Below are positions 7,717 to 14,792 of a stretch of 17,749 nt of DNA, piece by piece (positions within the stretch are counted from its first letter, which is position 1; each line of letters begins with the position of its first letter). The translations under genes were made by a program, and so were the position numbers. Origin of the DNA: Bordetella parapertussis (GTDB taxonomy: Bacteria; Pseudomonadota; Gammaproteobacteria; Burkholderiales; Burkholderiaceae_B); NCBI GenBank assembly GCA_945862495.1, contig CAMAYM010000054.1, positions 1 through 17,749 of the forward strand. Reading direction: 5' to 3'. The notes below the pieces were generated by a model. The model saw nothing but the letters and a program-made list of their open reading frames with translations, made no database searches and was not told the DNA's origin.

Positions 7717-8216
7717 ATTTTTTGCTGAACAATCCGCCTACTTTCAGCAGCGATGCCATCAGAAATATCTTTACGTTTGCGGTTGTAAACACCCCACGTA
7801 ATTTTTCCTTCATAAAGCTCAAGACGATTTTTTTGTGCTGCCGGAAACGCAATCATCTTGTTGTAGTCGGCCATCTGCTTGTTTGAGGGTGATGTGAGAG
7901 CAAGTGCCTCATTCAATTCGTCAGCAAGTTTGTCGTAGGCCTGAGCCCAGGCGTTCAGAGCGGTTTTTTGTGCCTGCGTTATTTTGCTTCTGTCAGACAT
8001 CATGGCAAGGTTGATATCGCTTGGCGTACAAAAGGTCTTGGCAAAATACGCAGCGTACTCAGGCTCAAGACAAAAATACTTTATTTTTCCGGTCAACACA
8101 CTGACGGTTTCTCTCGGCGTAGGTGAGTCCGACGGCGCAGGATTGAGGATGTCGCCACCAGGGGGAACTGCGCATGCACTAAGCAGAATGGTAAAGAGAA
8201 TAACAAGTAAGCGCAT
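7713..8216 (-). CDS. Small predicted outer-membrane lipoprotein, family not recognised
   Basis: A 167-residue protein with a clear lipoprotein signal: a hydrophobic stretch, then lipobox LSAC with the lipidated Cys at 15 and Ala at the next position, which favours sorting to the outer membrane. After a Pro/Ser-rich linker (about 17-36) the rest looks mainly helical and charged, with two further cysteines in YFCLEPEY and TFCTPSD that could pair. No enzyme motif is visible. Its place next to the secretion genes raises the possibility that it is the GspD pilotin, but it is on the opposite strand from gspC-gspO and I do not recognise a pilotin family. It is transcribed from the space shared with the porin gene. 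Confidence 0.75.
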   Translation of the reverse strand: MRLLVILFTILLSACAVPPGGDILNPAPSDSPTPRETVSVLTGKIKYFCLEPEYAAYFAKTFCTPSDINLAMMSDRSKITQAQKTALNAWAQAYDKLADELNEALALTSPSNKQMADYNKMIAFPAAQKNRLELYEGKITWGVYNRKRKDISDGIAAESRRIVQQKI

Positions 8217-8332
8217 GAGGGTTCTCAGCTATAGATACATTAATTTCATAAACGAAATGGTCGGCGCCACTGGCGTTGATGCACAGCTGTTCATTTTAAC
8301 GTATTACGATTGCTTTTAACTCGCAAGCTTCT

Positions 8333-8366
8333 GAGTCATTCTTTTGTAAAAAAGTCTTTATATAAT
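8333..8366 (+). promoter_or_regulatory. Porin promoter with Pho-box-like element
   Basis: A perfect TATAAT (8361-8366) has no acceptable -35 at 16-18 bases. In its place are two 7-base units, GAGTCAT (8333-8339) and TTGTAAA (8344-8350), separated by four bases and ending exactly ten bases before the -10. Pho boxes have this layout (CTGTCAT-like units, 7-4-7, ten bases to the -10). The units match the consensus at 5/7 and 4/7 positions, so the -10 is firm and the PhoB call is tentative. Confidence 0.5.
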
Positions 8367-8397
8367 TGAATGACTTCACCATATGCAGGATAACTAA

Positions 8398-9543
8398 ATG
8401 CAACGACTCCGCAAACACCTCTGCCTTGCATTTTTGGGTCTGATAGGGACGAGTGCCTCTTCTGCACAAAGCTCTGTCACCTTATACGGTTTAGTTGACG
8501 GCGGATTGCGCTACTCTTTAGTGAGCAACGAAAAAAGTAAAAATGTATCAAACGTTGGTCTTGCCTACGGCACGCAGTCGGGCAATCGTTGGGGCATCCG
8601 AGGAGTCGAGAGCTTGGGTGGAGGCAATAGTGCCTTTTTTCAACTCGAAAGTGGTTTTGACCTCGGCAATGGCACTTTAGGTCAAAGTGGCCGGATGTTT
8701 GGACGTGCGGCCTGGTTGGGCCTACAAAATACGTCTTGGGGTGACGTACGCTTAGGCCGTATGACTAACCTATCCTCAGACTGGCTGGTCAAGTTTGTCG
8801 ATCCTTTTGGCGGCGATCTCAACCAACTTAACATGGGGCATGCTTTTACTTCGGGCAACACCCTTCGCCTCAGCAACGTGTTGATGTATAGAACGCCAAC
8901 CTTTAGCAATATCCAAGCCGGTCTTGGTTATTCCTTTGCAACAGGTTTGTCGTCGAATGGCGGATCTACAGGCTATGACTTTGCAACCAATAACAATTCG
9001 CGTCAGTTGACTGCAGGTATCAAGTACGCAGCAGGTCCGGTATTTGCAGCAGCCACCTACGAAAAAGCGTTTGCTTCAGCCTCTTCGGATGCTGGCGGCA
9101 TGACGGTGAGCAACTGGAACATCGGTGCCACGTATGACTTTAAAATTTTGAAACTGAGTGCGGGCTATGGTCAAACGCGCGACGGTTTCTGGGCGGGTTC
9201 AGGCGCTGGGGGCTCAGGTGCGACGATACCCACTATGCCTTCAGGCAATAACTTAGCAGTCGAATTTGTACCTGGTGTGGGCTACAACAGCTACATCGTC
9301 GGCGCTACGATTCCAACTAATTCGGTTTCTCGCATCATGATTTCATGGACCATGATTTCGCCAAATACCGCGATGCAAGACCTCTACTCGGCCAGTAACC
9401 AAAACTCTTATAACTTAGGCTATTACTACGACTTTACCAAGCGCACAAACTTATACGCCTATGTTGGACAAAGTACTAACTACGCCACCGATAGCGATGC
9501 TAAAAGCACTGTCGTAGGTATTGGGTTACGGCATCAGTTTTGA
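8398..9543 (+). CDS. General Gram-negative porin (betaproteobacterial Porin_4 type)
   Basis: Trimeric outer-membrane beta-barrel channel for small hydrophilic solutes, 381 residues, normal for the family. A signal peptide covers residues 1-23 (cleavage SSA before QSSVTLYGL). The mature start SSVTLYGLVDGGLRY, the motif GNRWGIRGVESLGGG, FQLESGFDLGNG, GRMFGRAAWLGL and DVRLGRMTNL are hallmarks of Burkholderia/Bordetella porins. The last strand ends VVGIGLRHQF, with the terminal Phe needed for barrel insertion. The start ATG has AGGA at 8387-8390, seven bases upstream. Selectivity cannot be read from the sequence. The candidate Pho-regulated promoter and the downstream organophosphorus genes suggest, as inference, a phosphate-starvation porin. 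No clear terminator is visible after the stop. Confidence 0.95.
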   Translation: MQRLRKHLCLAFLGLIGTSASSAQSSVTLYGLVDGGLRYSLVSNEKSKNVSNVGLAYGTQSGNRWGIRGVESLGGGNSAFFQLESGFDLGNGTLGQSGRMFGRAAWLGLQNTSWGDVRLGRMTNLSSDWLVKFVDPFGGDLNQLNMGHAFTSGNTLRLSNVLMYRTPTFSNIQAGLGYSFATGLSSNGGSTGYDFATNNNSRQLTAGIKYAAGPVFAAATYEKAFASASSDAGGMTVSNWNIGATYDFKILKLSAGYGQTRDGFWAGSGAGGSGATIPTMPSGNNLAVEFVPGVGYNSYIVGATIPTNSVSRIMISWTMISPNTAMQDLYSASNQNSYNLGYYYDFTKRTNLYAYVGQSTNYATDSDAKSTVVGIGLRHQF

Positions 9544-9568
9544 GTTGAGTGCCGAGCAATCAAACGTT

Positions 9569-9597
9569 TCGTCACACAATCTTCACATAACGGTAAC
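9569..9597 (+). promoter_or_regulatory. Pho-box-like triple direct repeat upstream of the sulfatase-like gene
   Basis: Three 7-base units, TCGTCAC (9569-9575), TCTTCAC (9580-9586) and CGGTAAC (9591-9597), are separated by A/T-rich four-base spacers (ACAA, ATAA), giving an 11-base period. They match the PhoB unit CTGTCAY at 5, 4 and 5 of 7 positions. No canonical -10 lies ten bases downstream; the nearest is TAGAAT at 9619-9624. Functional status is inference. Confidence 0.35.
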
Positions 9598-9621
9598 CCA
9601 ATGTTCACCTAGGCTCTCTAG

Positions 9622-9822
9622 AATCAATGTTTGTCATTTTTGGGGTTAGGCGTACAAGCGCCTCTCACCAGTCTGGGCAATATGGTGGGCTATGGACGCG
9701 AATACCTCCAATCCGCTCCATGGATTTTACTGGCCCCTGCTTCGATTATTGTCCTCACAACACTTTCAATTTCCTTAGTGGGCGACTGGGTCCGAGACAA
9801 ACTCGACCCGACGCTGCAATAA
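9622..9822 (+). pseudogene. C-terminal relic of a DppC/OppC-type ABC transporter permease
   Basis: Residues read from 9631 are typical of the last part of a peptide-type (DppC-family) ABC permease: LSFLGLGVQAP, SLGNMVGYGREYL, APWILLAPASIIVLTTLSI and the C-terminal GDWVRDKLDPTLQ. About 64 residues remain of a usual 280-300. The frame is stopped by TAG at 9619-9621, immediately before homology begins, so the N-terminal four-fifths is gone and no start or signal is available. The end with its TAA stop is intact and lies 54 bases before the sulfatase-like gene. This suggests the permease gene once preceded that gene in an operon and was removed by a deletion whose junction lies near 9620. No matching DppB, DppD or DppF piece is seen in the window. 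Confidence 0.85.
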
Positions 9823-9876
9823 AACAAACAAAAGTTACAACAAATCCTGACATCCATTTAAAGAGGAAAATAATTC

Positions 9877-11421
9877 ATGGCACGCGCAAAAAAAAATGTA
9901 CTGATGATTGTGGTAGATCAATGGCGTGGCGATACGCTCGGCAAGCTGGGTCACCCTACCGTTAAAACACCTAACATCGATGCGCTCGCCAATGAGGGCG
10001 TGACATTTGCCAAACACTACACGCAGGCCGTTCCTTGTGGTCCAGGTCGCGCCTCGATGCTGACCGGTCTTTACATGATGACGCACCGTGCGGTTCAAAA
10101 CACCATTCCGCTGGATGCACGGCACACCAATATCGCCAAAGAAGTCCGCAAAGCAGGATACGAGCCCGCACTTGTCGGCTACACAACCACCACACCTGAC
10201 CCACGCGAGACAGCCCCTCAAGATCCGAGATTTAAAGTACTCGGCGCGGACATGGAAGGTTGGAAGCCCGTCGGCTCTTGGGGCCTAAAAATGGAAGCCT
10301 ATTTTGCCTGGGTTAAGGCCAAGGGCTATCCCGTCCCTAAAATCCCCACCAATATCTGGTTGCCCAAAGGTCAAGACGAAGACGACATCGGTGCAACAGC
10401 CAAGCCAAGCATGATCCCTGCGGATCTGTCAGACACCTCTTTCTTCACAGACCGTGCGTTGGAGTATCTCAAAGGCACAGAGAACAAGCCTTGGTTTCTG
10501 CACCTGGGCTACTATCGCCCGCACCCGCCTTTTATTGCCCCAGAGCCCTACAACGCTATGTACAAGCCGGAGGACTGCCCGGCCCCTATTCGTGCAGAGT
10601 CCGTTGAGATCGAAGCCGCACAACACCCGATGCTGGCGTTTTATCTCAAGTCGATTGAACGTAAAAAGTTTTTTGAACACGGTCAGGGCATGGGTGCCGA
10701 CATGACGGAGCAAGAAGTTTTGCAAATGCGGGCAACTTATTACGGCCTGATGTCCGAAGTCGACGCACATGTCGGACGCGTCTGTGACTATCTCAAGCAA
10801 ACCGGTCAGTGGGATAACACCTTGGTGGTCCTCACCAGTGACCATGGCGAGCAGCTCGGTGACCATCACCTGATGGGTAAGCTCGGCTATTTTGACCAGA
10901 GCTTTCATATCCCCATGATCGTGCGTGACCCTAGCGAGTCAGCCAATCTCACGCGCGGCAAGATCGTCCGTCAATTCACTGAGACGGTCGATACTATGCC
11001 GACGATTCTCGAATGGCTGGGCCTACCTGTGCCACGCACCTGCGATGGCGAGTCACTCCTGCCTTTTATACATTATGCCGAAGCGCCTGCTGACTGGCGT
11101 ACTGAGGTGCACTACGAGTTCGACTTTAGAAATATTTTCTATTCCAAACCAGAAGATTATCTCGGACTGGGTATGGATGAGTGCTCATTGTCTGTCATAC
11201 AAAACGATCGATTCAAATACGTGCACTTTGCAGCCCTACCCCCCTTGTTTTTTGATTTAGAAAAAGATCCGAATCAGTTGCGCAACCTTGCCAAAGATCC
11301 CGCTTATGCCGTACAGATGTTGGATATGGCTCAAAAAATGCTGAATTGGCGACTTAAACATGCGGATCGCACGCTCACCGGCTATGCAGCAACGCCTGAA
11401 GGGTTAATATCAAGACTATGA
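9877..11421 (+). CDS. Alkaline-phosphatase-superfamily hydrolase, probable phosphonate monoester hydrolase/phosphodiesterase
   Basis: Sulfatase-fold enzyme of 514 residues that very likely hydrolyses phosphonate monoesters and phosphodiesters. The nucleophile motif is PCGPGRASMLTG with C54, which a maturase would convert to formylglycine (CxPxR rule). The metal site is visible as D14 (IVVDQWRGDT) and D322/H323 (LTSDHGEQLGDH). Further expected active-site positions are N75 (HRAVQNT), Y102/T104 (VGYTTTTPD), H216 (YRPHPPF) and K335 (GKLGYFD). Their spacing agrees with the phosphonate monoester hydrolases of Rhizobium and Burkholderia caryophylli as I remember them, rather than with arylsulfatases. 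No signal peptide is seen, so it is cytoplasmic. The ribosome binding site GAGGA is at 9863-9867. The HAD phosphatase gene overlaps its stop. An arylsulfatase or choline-sulfatase role is the main alternative. Confidence 0.88.
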   Translation: MARAKKNVLMIVVDQWRGDTLGKLGHPTVKTPNIDALANEGVTFAKHYTQAVPCGPGRASMLTGLYMMTHRAVQNTIPLDARHTNIAKEVRKAGYEPALVGYTTTTPDPRETAPQDPRFKVLGADMEGWKPVGSWGLKMEAYFAWVKAKGYPVPKIPTNIWLPKGQDEDDIGATAKPSMIPADLSDTSFFTDRALEYLKGTENKPWFLHLGYYRPHPPFIAPEPYNAMYKPEDCPAPIRAESVEIEAAQHPMLAFYLKSIERKKFFEHGQGMGADMTEQEVLQMRATYYGLMSEVDAHVGRVCDYLKQTGQWDNTLVVLTSDHGEQLGDHHLMGKLGYFDQSFHIPMIVRDPSESANLTRGKIVRQFTETVDTMPTILEWLGLPVPRTCDGESLLPFIHYAEAPADWRTEVHYEFDFRNIFYSKPEDYLGLGMDECSLSVIQNDRFKYVHFAALPPLFFDLEKDPNQLRNLAKDPAYAVQMLDMAQKMLNWRLKHADRTLTGYAATPEGLISRL

Positions 11422-12083
11422 ATTCCCTTGCCACGCTGTTATTGAGCAAAGAAGCCATCGTGTTTGATCTCGATGGCACGCTCCTGCATACTGAGCCAGA
11501 TATTCGCATGGCCATTAACGCAGCACTGACTGAATGCGGTCATAGGTCAATAGACCCGAACGTCGAGCTCCCCAACCTCCATGGTCCCTCCCGTGAACTT
11601 GTGGGAAGCGCCGTCGCCTTAGTCGATTTTCCTGAAGAAAGCTTAGACGCTTTAATTCCCATCTATCAGCATCATTACAAACTTCAGGCACACGCCCATT
11701 CGAATCTCTACCCGGGTGTCATGGCGCTATTGGAGCGACTGCGAGATCGCGATATAAAACTTGCGATTTGCACCAATAAAATCGAAGCGAATGCACGTCA
11801 TGCCTTAACAAAAACGGGCATTATCGATTTCTTTGAAGTCATCACAGGTTCGGACACGACTGCCTTTCCCAAGCCACACCCTCTACCCTTGTCGCACACC
11901 CTCAAGGAACTGGAGGTAGCGCACGCGCACGCCGTACTGATTGGAGATACGCATGTCGATGCGCGCTGTGCGGCGCATTGCAATGTCGACTTTATTTTGC
12001 ACCAAAATGGCTATGGAAGACCCAGCGAAGCCGACTATCGGATCGCTGGACAGTTCAATACCTATGACGGCGTATTTTCTTAG
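11418..12083 (+). CDS. HAD-family phosphatase, phosphoglycolate-phosphatase-like
   Basis: Cytoplasmic Mg-dependent phosphatase of HAD subfamily IA, 221 residues. All four motifs are visible: I, VFDLDGTLLHTEPD with nucleophile D17 and acid/base D19; II, ICTNK with T119; III, K152 in FPKPHP; IV, GDTHVD with D177 and D181. The cap domain lies at about 27-95. Phosphonatases (PhnX) have Ala in place of the second motif I Asp, so an ordinary phosphate monoesterase is more likely. The start overlaps the preceding hydrolase gene by four bases (ATGA), so both are probably translated together. A joint job is plausible: the diesterase yields a monoester and this enzyme then releases phosphate. The actual substrate is unknown, and phosphoglycolate is only a family default. 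Confidence 0.88.
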   Translation: MNSLATLLLSKEAIVFDLDGTLLHTEPDIRMAINAALTECGHRSIDPNVELPNLHGPSRELVGSAVALVDFPEESLDALIPIYQHHYKLQAHAHSNLYPGVMALLERLRDRDIKLAICTNKIEANARHALTKTGIIDFFEVITGSDTTAFPKPHPLPLSHTLKELEVAHAHAVLIGDTHVDARCAAHCNVDFILHQNGYGRPSEADYRIAGQFNTYDGVFS

Positions 12084-12109
12084 TACTATAATGCGTTAAA
12101 AGTAAGAAG

Positions 12110-12141
12110 ATGGCAAGCTTAATCAATCAGCTTGCCATTTT
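12110..12141. terminator. Hairpin terminator between convergent operons
   Basis: Perfect 10-base arms, ATGGCAAGCT (12110-12119) and AGCTTGCCAT (12129-12138), enclose a nine-base loop. TTTT (12138-12141) follows on the + strand, giving a rho-independent terminator for the HAD gene. On the - strand the hairpin is followed by a pyrimidine-rich stretch (CTTCTTACTTTT), so it may also end the transporter operon. It overlaps the 3' end of the phosphodiesterase gene. Confidence 0.8.
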
Positions 12142-12943
12142 CACGAAAAGGATGTGGGCCATCATAGGGTCCGACGAATGCAAGGTGAGTCACCAAGCCC
12201 TCGGGCGGTGACCAGCCAAACACACGATAGGCCGGCGGCTCTAACATCCAAGTCGACGCAGCATCCTCGGTCAGATTGAGTGTGACTTGATGGGCTGGCG
12301 AAGGTGTCGTGCTGGCAATCGTTCCGGCAAAGCGAACGTCAATGGCACGATGTAAGTGGCCACAAATAACGCGCTCAACATTTGGATGACGACTAATAAT
12401 TTCCTTGAGACGCTCAACACCACCCTGCATACCGATCTTATCCATATGACCGATCATGGTCGTAAAAGGCGGATGATGCATCGCTACCACGACAGGTTTA
12501 CCAGTATTTTTTTGGAGCTTTTGTTCCAGCCAGTCCAACCGCTCTTGACAGAGTGTGCCTCCACTCTCGCCTGGGATGCTCGTATCCAGCGTCAATAAGG
12601 TCAACGGCCCGATCTCCACCTCATATTGAATAAAACCAGACTCTCCAAGGTATGTATGGTCAGGAAACGCCGAACGCAGTCCCTCACGTGTATCGTGATT
12701 ACCTGGCATCAAGTAAACGGGGATATCAAGGGGCGCAATCAGCTCCGCCAGATGCTGATACTCTAACTCACGACCAAAGTCAGTCAAATCTCCCGTCATC
12801 ACGACCGCTAAGGGCTTTTGCTGCAAAGACATGACCGACTGCACAGCACGGTGCAAGTAAGGCGCAGTGTCTAACTTTCCATACGCTAGACGGCCAGGTT
12901 CACGAATGTGGGTATCGGATAATTGAACAAAAGAAATGGTCAT
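12119..12943 (-). CDS. GpdQ-like metallophosphodiesterase (calcineurin-like)
   Basis: Binuclear-metal phosphodiesterase of 274 residues. Metal ligands are visible in order: D10 and H12 (LSDTH), D52 (TGDLTD), N82/H83 (PGNHD), H156 (MHHPPF), and H196 and H198 (GHLH). Their spacing is nearly that of glycerophosphodiesterase GpdQ of Enterobacter aerogenes, which as I recall has the same overall length. Cyclic-AMP phosphodiesterase CpdA is the close alternative. No signal peptide is present. The start ATG 12943 has AAGGAG eight bases upstream, inside the end of the ATPase gene, and lies two bases after that gene's stop. It is the last gene of the importer operon, so the imported compound is probably a phosphodiester or becomes one. 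The stop lies within the terminator hairpin. Confidence 0.88.
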   Translation of the reverse strand: MTISFVQLSDTHIREPGRLAYGKLDTAPYLHRAVQSVMSLQQKPLAVVMTGDLTDFGRELEYQHLAELIAPLDIPVYLMPGNHDTREGLRSAFPDHTYLGESGFIQYEVEIGPLTLLTLDTSIPGESGGTLCQERLDWLEQKLQKNTGKPVVVAMHHPPFTTMIGHMDKIGMQGGVERLKEIISRHPNVERVICGHLHRAIDVRFAGTIASTTPSPAHQVTLNLTEDAASTWMLEPPAYRVFGWSPPEGLVTHLAFVGPYDGPHPFRENGKLID

Positions 12944-12945
12944 GC

Positions 12946-13995
12946 TTAAGACTCCTTGGCAGATATAAATGAATTAGGCAAAAAATCGATAGAGACCGTA
13001 TCGCCCTGTTGATAACGTGCATCCCTTGAAACATCAAGAACCAGTGGATCTTGATCAGCTAACCGCACGCGAAGCTGTATGTGATCACCCCGAAAACTTC
13101 GCTGCACAATCAAGCCGTGTAAGCGGTCAGACTGTGGCTCAGCAATCACGATATCCTCAGGTCGAACAAGCAGTTCTTGACCGAGATGCGCGGGAACATG
13201 AAAGATCGACGATCCAATAACAAGAACGCCCTCTTGAGTCTGCGGAAGATTACGACGTAAGATATTGACGCGCCCTAAAAAGTTCGCCACAAAGGCATGC
13301 GTGGGCTGTCGATAAAGCGTTTCGGGGTCACCCACTTGAATGATCTCTCCTGCACGCATGACTGCCATACGATCCGCGATGGCCATCGCTTCTTGCTGAT
13401 CATGTGTCACATAGACTGCCGTTATACCCAGTCGACGCAGTAATTCCGCTAACTCATCACGCAAGGCTTCTTTCAATTTACTATCGAGCGCAGTCAAAGG
13501 TTCGTCTAACAGTAATACTCTGGGACCTGCCGCGACGGCACGCGCAAGCGCGACACGTTGCTTTTGACCGCCCGATAGCTCAGCAGGACGTTTATGCTCT
13601 AGACCACCGAGTCGGACCAAGTCAATCAACTCGCCGACTGTTTTTTTCCGAATGGAAGCCTCTGCGCCCTGGACCTTTAAACCGTATTCAATATTGCGCT
13701 CTACAGACATGTGGGGAAATAAGGCGTAATGTTGAAAGACCATCCCGACACGACGCTGTTCGATGGGACGAGCCGTGACCTCTTGATCACCAAAAAATAT
13801 CTGGCCACCGGCATCTGCAGTTTCAAGACCCGCCAAAATGCGCAGCAAGGTGGTTTTGCCACAGCCCGAGGGGCCAAGCAGCGCCATAATCTCACCAGGC
13901 TCTACCTTTAAGGTCGTTGGCTTTAAACCTTGCGTCCCATCTGGGTAGGTTTTGGCACACGCCAATGCAGTCAAAGCAATTTGTTCAAGTTCCAT
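12946..13995 (-). CDS. ABC importer ATP-binding protein, PhnT/iron(III)-type
   Basis: Cytoplasmic ATPase of an importer, 349 residues. Visible motifs are Walker A GPSGCGKTT (41-49), Q-loop VFQHYALFP (86-94), signature LSGGQKQR (140-147), Walker B VLLLDEP (160-166), D-loop TALDS and switch His H198 (VTHDQ). A C-terminal TOBE-type extension (about 235-349) is typical of the PotA/FbpC/PhnT class, and LLVRPEDI is a TOBE marker. I start at ATG 13995, which overlaps the permease 3' end by 11 bases. A longer reading from TTG 14055 adds a Cys-rich stretch inside the permease gene and is unlikely. The start has no strong ribosome binding site, which fits coupling. The substrate cannot be told from this subunit. 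The organophosphorus neighbours favour a phosphonate or phosphate ester over iron or polyamine. Confidence 0.9.
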   Translation of the reverse strand: MELEQIALTALACAKTYPDGTQGLKPTTLKVEPGEIMALLGPSGCGKTTLLRILAGLETADAGGQIFFGDQEVTARPIEQRRVGMVFQHYALFPHMSVERNIEYGLKVQGAEASIRKKTVGELIDLVRLGGLEHKRPAELSGGQKQRVALARAVAAGPRVLLLDEPLTALDSKLKEALRDELAELLRRLGITAVYVTHDQQEAMAIADRMAVMRAGEIIQVGDPETLYRQPTHAFVANFLGRVNILRRNLPQTQEGVLVIGSSIFHVPAHLGQELLVRPEDIVIAEPQSDRLHGLIVQRSFRGDHIQLRVRLADQDPLVLDVSRDARYQQGDTVSIDFLPNSFISAKES

Positions 13996-14773
13996 AGCGC
14001 TTTTGTACGAGATGAGCGGACACGTTGAGCAGCCACAACAAGGGCAGGACCACAATGAAAAACATCAAGGTATAGGCAGAACCAATTTCAATACGCATCG
14101 AAGCGTAACTATCAGCCAGACCGACAGGCAGTGTGCGCGTTAGCGGTGTGTGTAAAAGCCAAGTTAAATTGAACTCGCCGATGGAAAGCGTAAACACCAT
14201 CAGACCACCAGCTACGATAGAGGGCAACACCACGGGCACAAGTACGGTTAGAAAGCGCGTGATAAAGCCTGCCCCAAGAGATCTAGCGGCCTCCTCAATC
14301 GAGGCAATCTCTGCCCGCTGAAATGCTGCACTGACTGTGCGCACCATAAAAGGCAAGGTAAACACCATATGCCCCACCAGGATAAACGCATAACTCTGTC
14401 TAAAGTCTCGCCATTCACCGTATGTCAGAATGAGGGCTAGACCCGTCGCAAGCCCAGGAACAGCCACAGGCAAGGTCAATATCTCCTCAAAGCTTCTTGC
14501 CCATCGCCCACGTGCGCGTGCCAAGGCATAGGCACACGGTACGCCAATCAAGGCATTACCAATGACACAGCTGGTCGCAATCAAAATCGAGGCATATACC
14601 GTGGATCCATACTGGCTAAAGACATGGATCACCCACTCCAGCGTCAACCCACTCGCAAGGCCACGACTATATTGCTGAAGAAAAGCAGCCGTAATCGACA
14701 GAACCATTGGAGTGATCATAAATAGCAGCACCGTTGCTGTCAGTGTCGCCAAAATGGGCGATCGGCTATTCAT
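13985..14773 (-). CDS. ABC importer permease, second subunit (PhnV-like)
   Basis: Inner-membrane permease (BPD_transp_1) of 262 residues with about six hydrophobic segments. The EAA loop that docks the ATPase is IEEAARSLGAG and onwards at about 159-179, followed by TVLVPVVLPSIVAGG. I start at ATG 14773 because TTGGAG lies seven bases upstream; the longer GTG start at 14812 would overlap the previous gene by 20 bases and has no such site. With this start the gap to the first permease is 19 bases. The two permeases are different sequences of similar size and probably form a heterodimer, as in the 2-aminoethylphosphonate and FbpB-like importers, where the two are sometimes fused. Confidence 0.9.
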   Translation of the reverse strand: MNSRSPILATLTATVLLFMITPMVLSITAAFLQQYSRGLASGLTLEWVIHVFSQYGSTVYASILIATSCVIGNALIGVPCAYALARARGRWARSFEEILTLPVAVPGLATGLALILTYGEWRDFRQSYAFILVGHMVFTLPFMVRTVSAAFQRAEIASIEEAARSLGAGFITRFLTVLVPVVLPSIVAGGLMVFTLSIGEFNLTWLLHTPLTRTLPVGLADSYASMRIEIGSAYTLMFFIVVLPLLWLLNVSAHLVQKRYGT

Positions 14774-14792
14774 TTCTGAACTCCAAGCCTTG

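Noticed and set aside
7984..8319. 111-codon + strand frame overlapping the lipoprotein gene
   Set aside because: It runs antisense to a gene with a clear lipobox, has no recognisable motif and no ribosome binding site.
9835..10908. Long open frames on the - strand (9835-10221, 10429-10908) and a second + frame (10925-11260)
   Set aside because: They lie within the sulfatase-like gene, have no family-like sequence or start signal, and are compositional shadows.
11418..12083. HAD protein as phosphonoacetaldehyde hydrolase (PhnX)
   Set aside because: Motif I is DLDGT with the second Asp present, whereas PhnX has Ala there and uses a Schiff-base lysine in the cap.
13017..13778. Open frames on the + strand inside the ATPase gene
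   Set aside because: They are antisense shadows of a strongly recognised ABC ATPase.
13996..14055. Longer start of the ABC ATPase at TTG 14055
   Set aside because: It adds a Cys-rich stretch unlike this family and lies wholly within the end of the permease gene.
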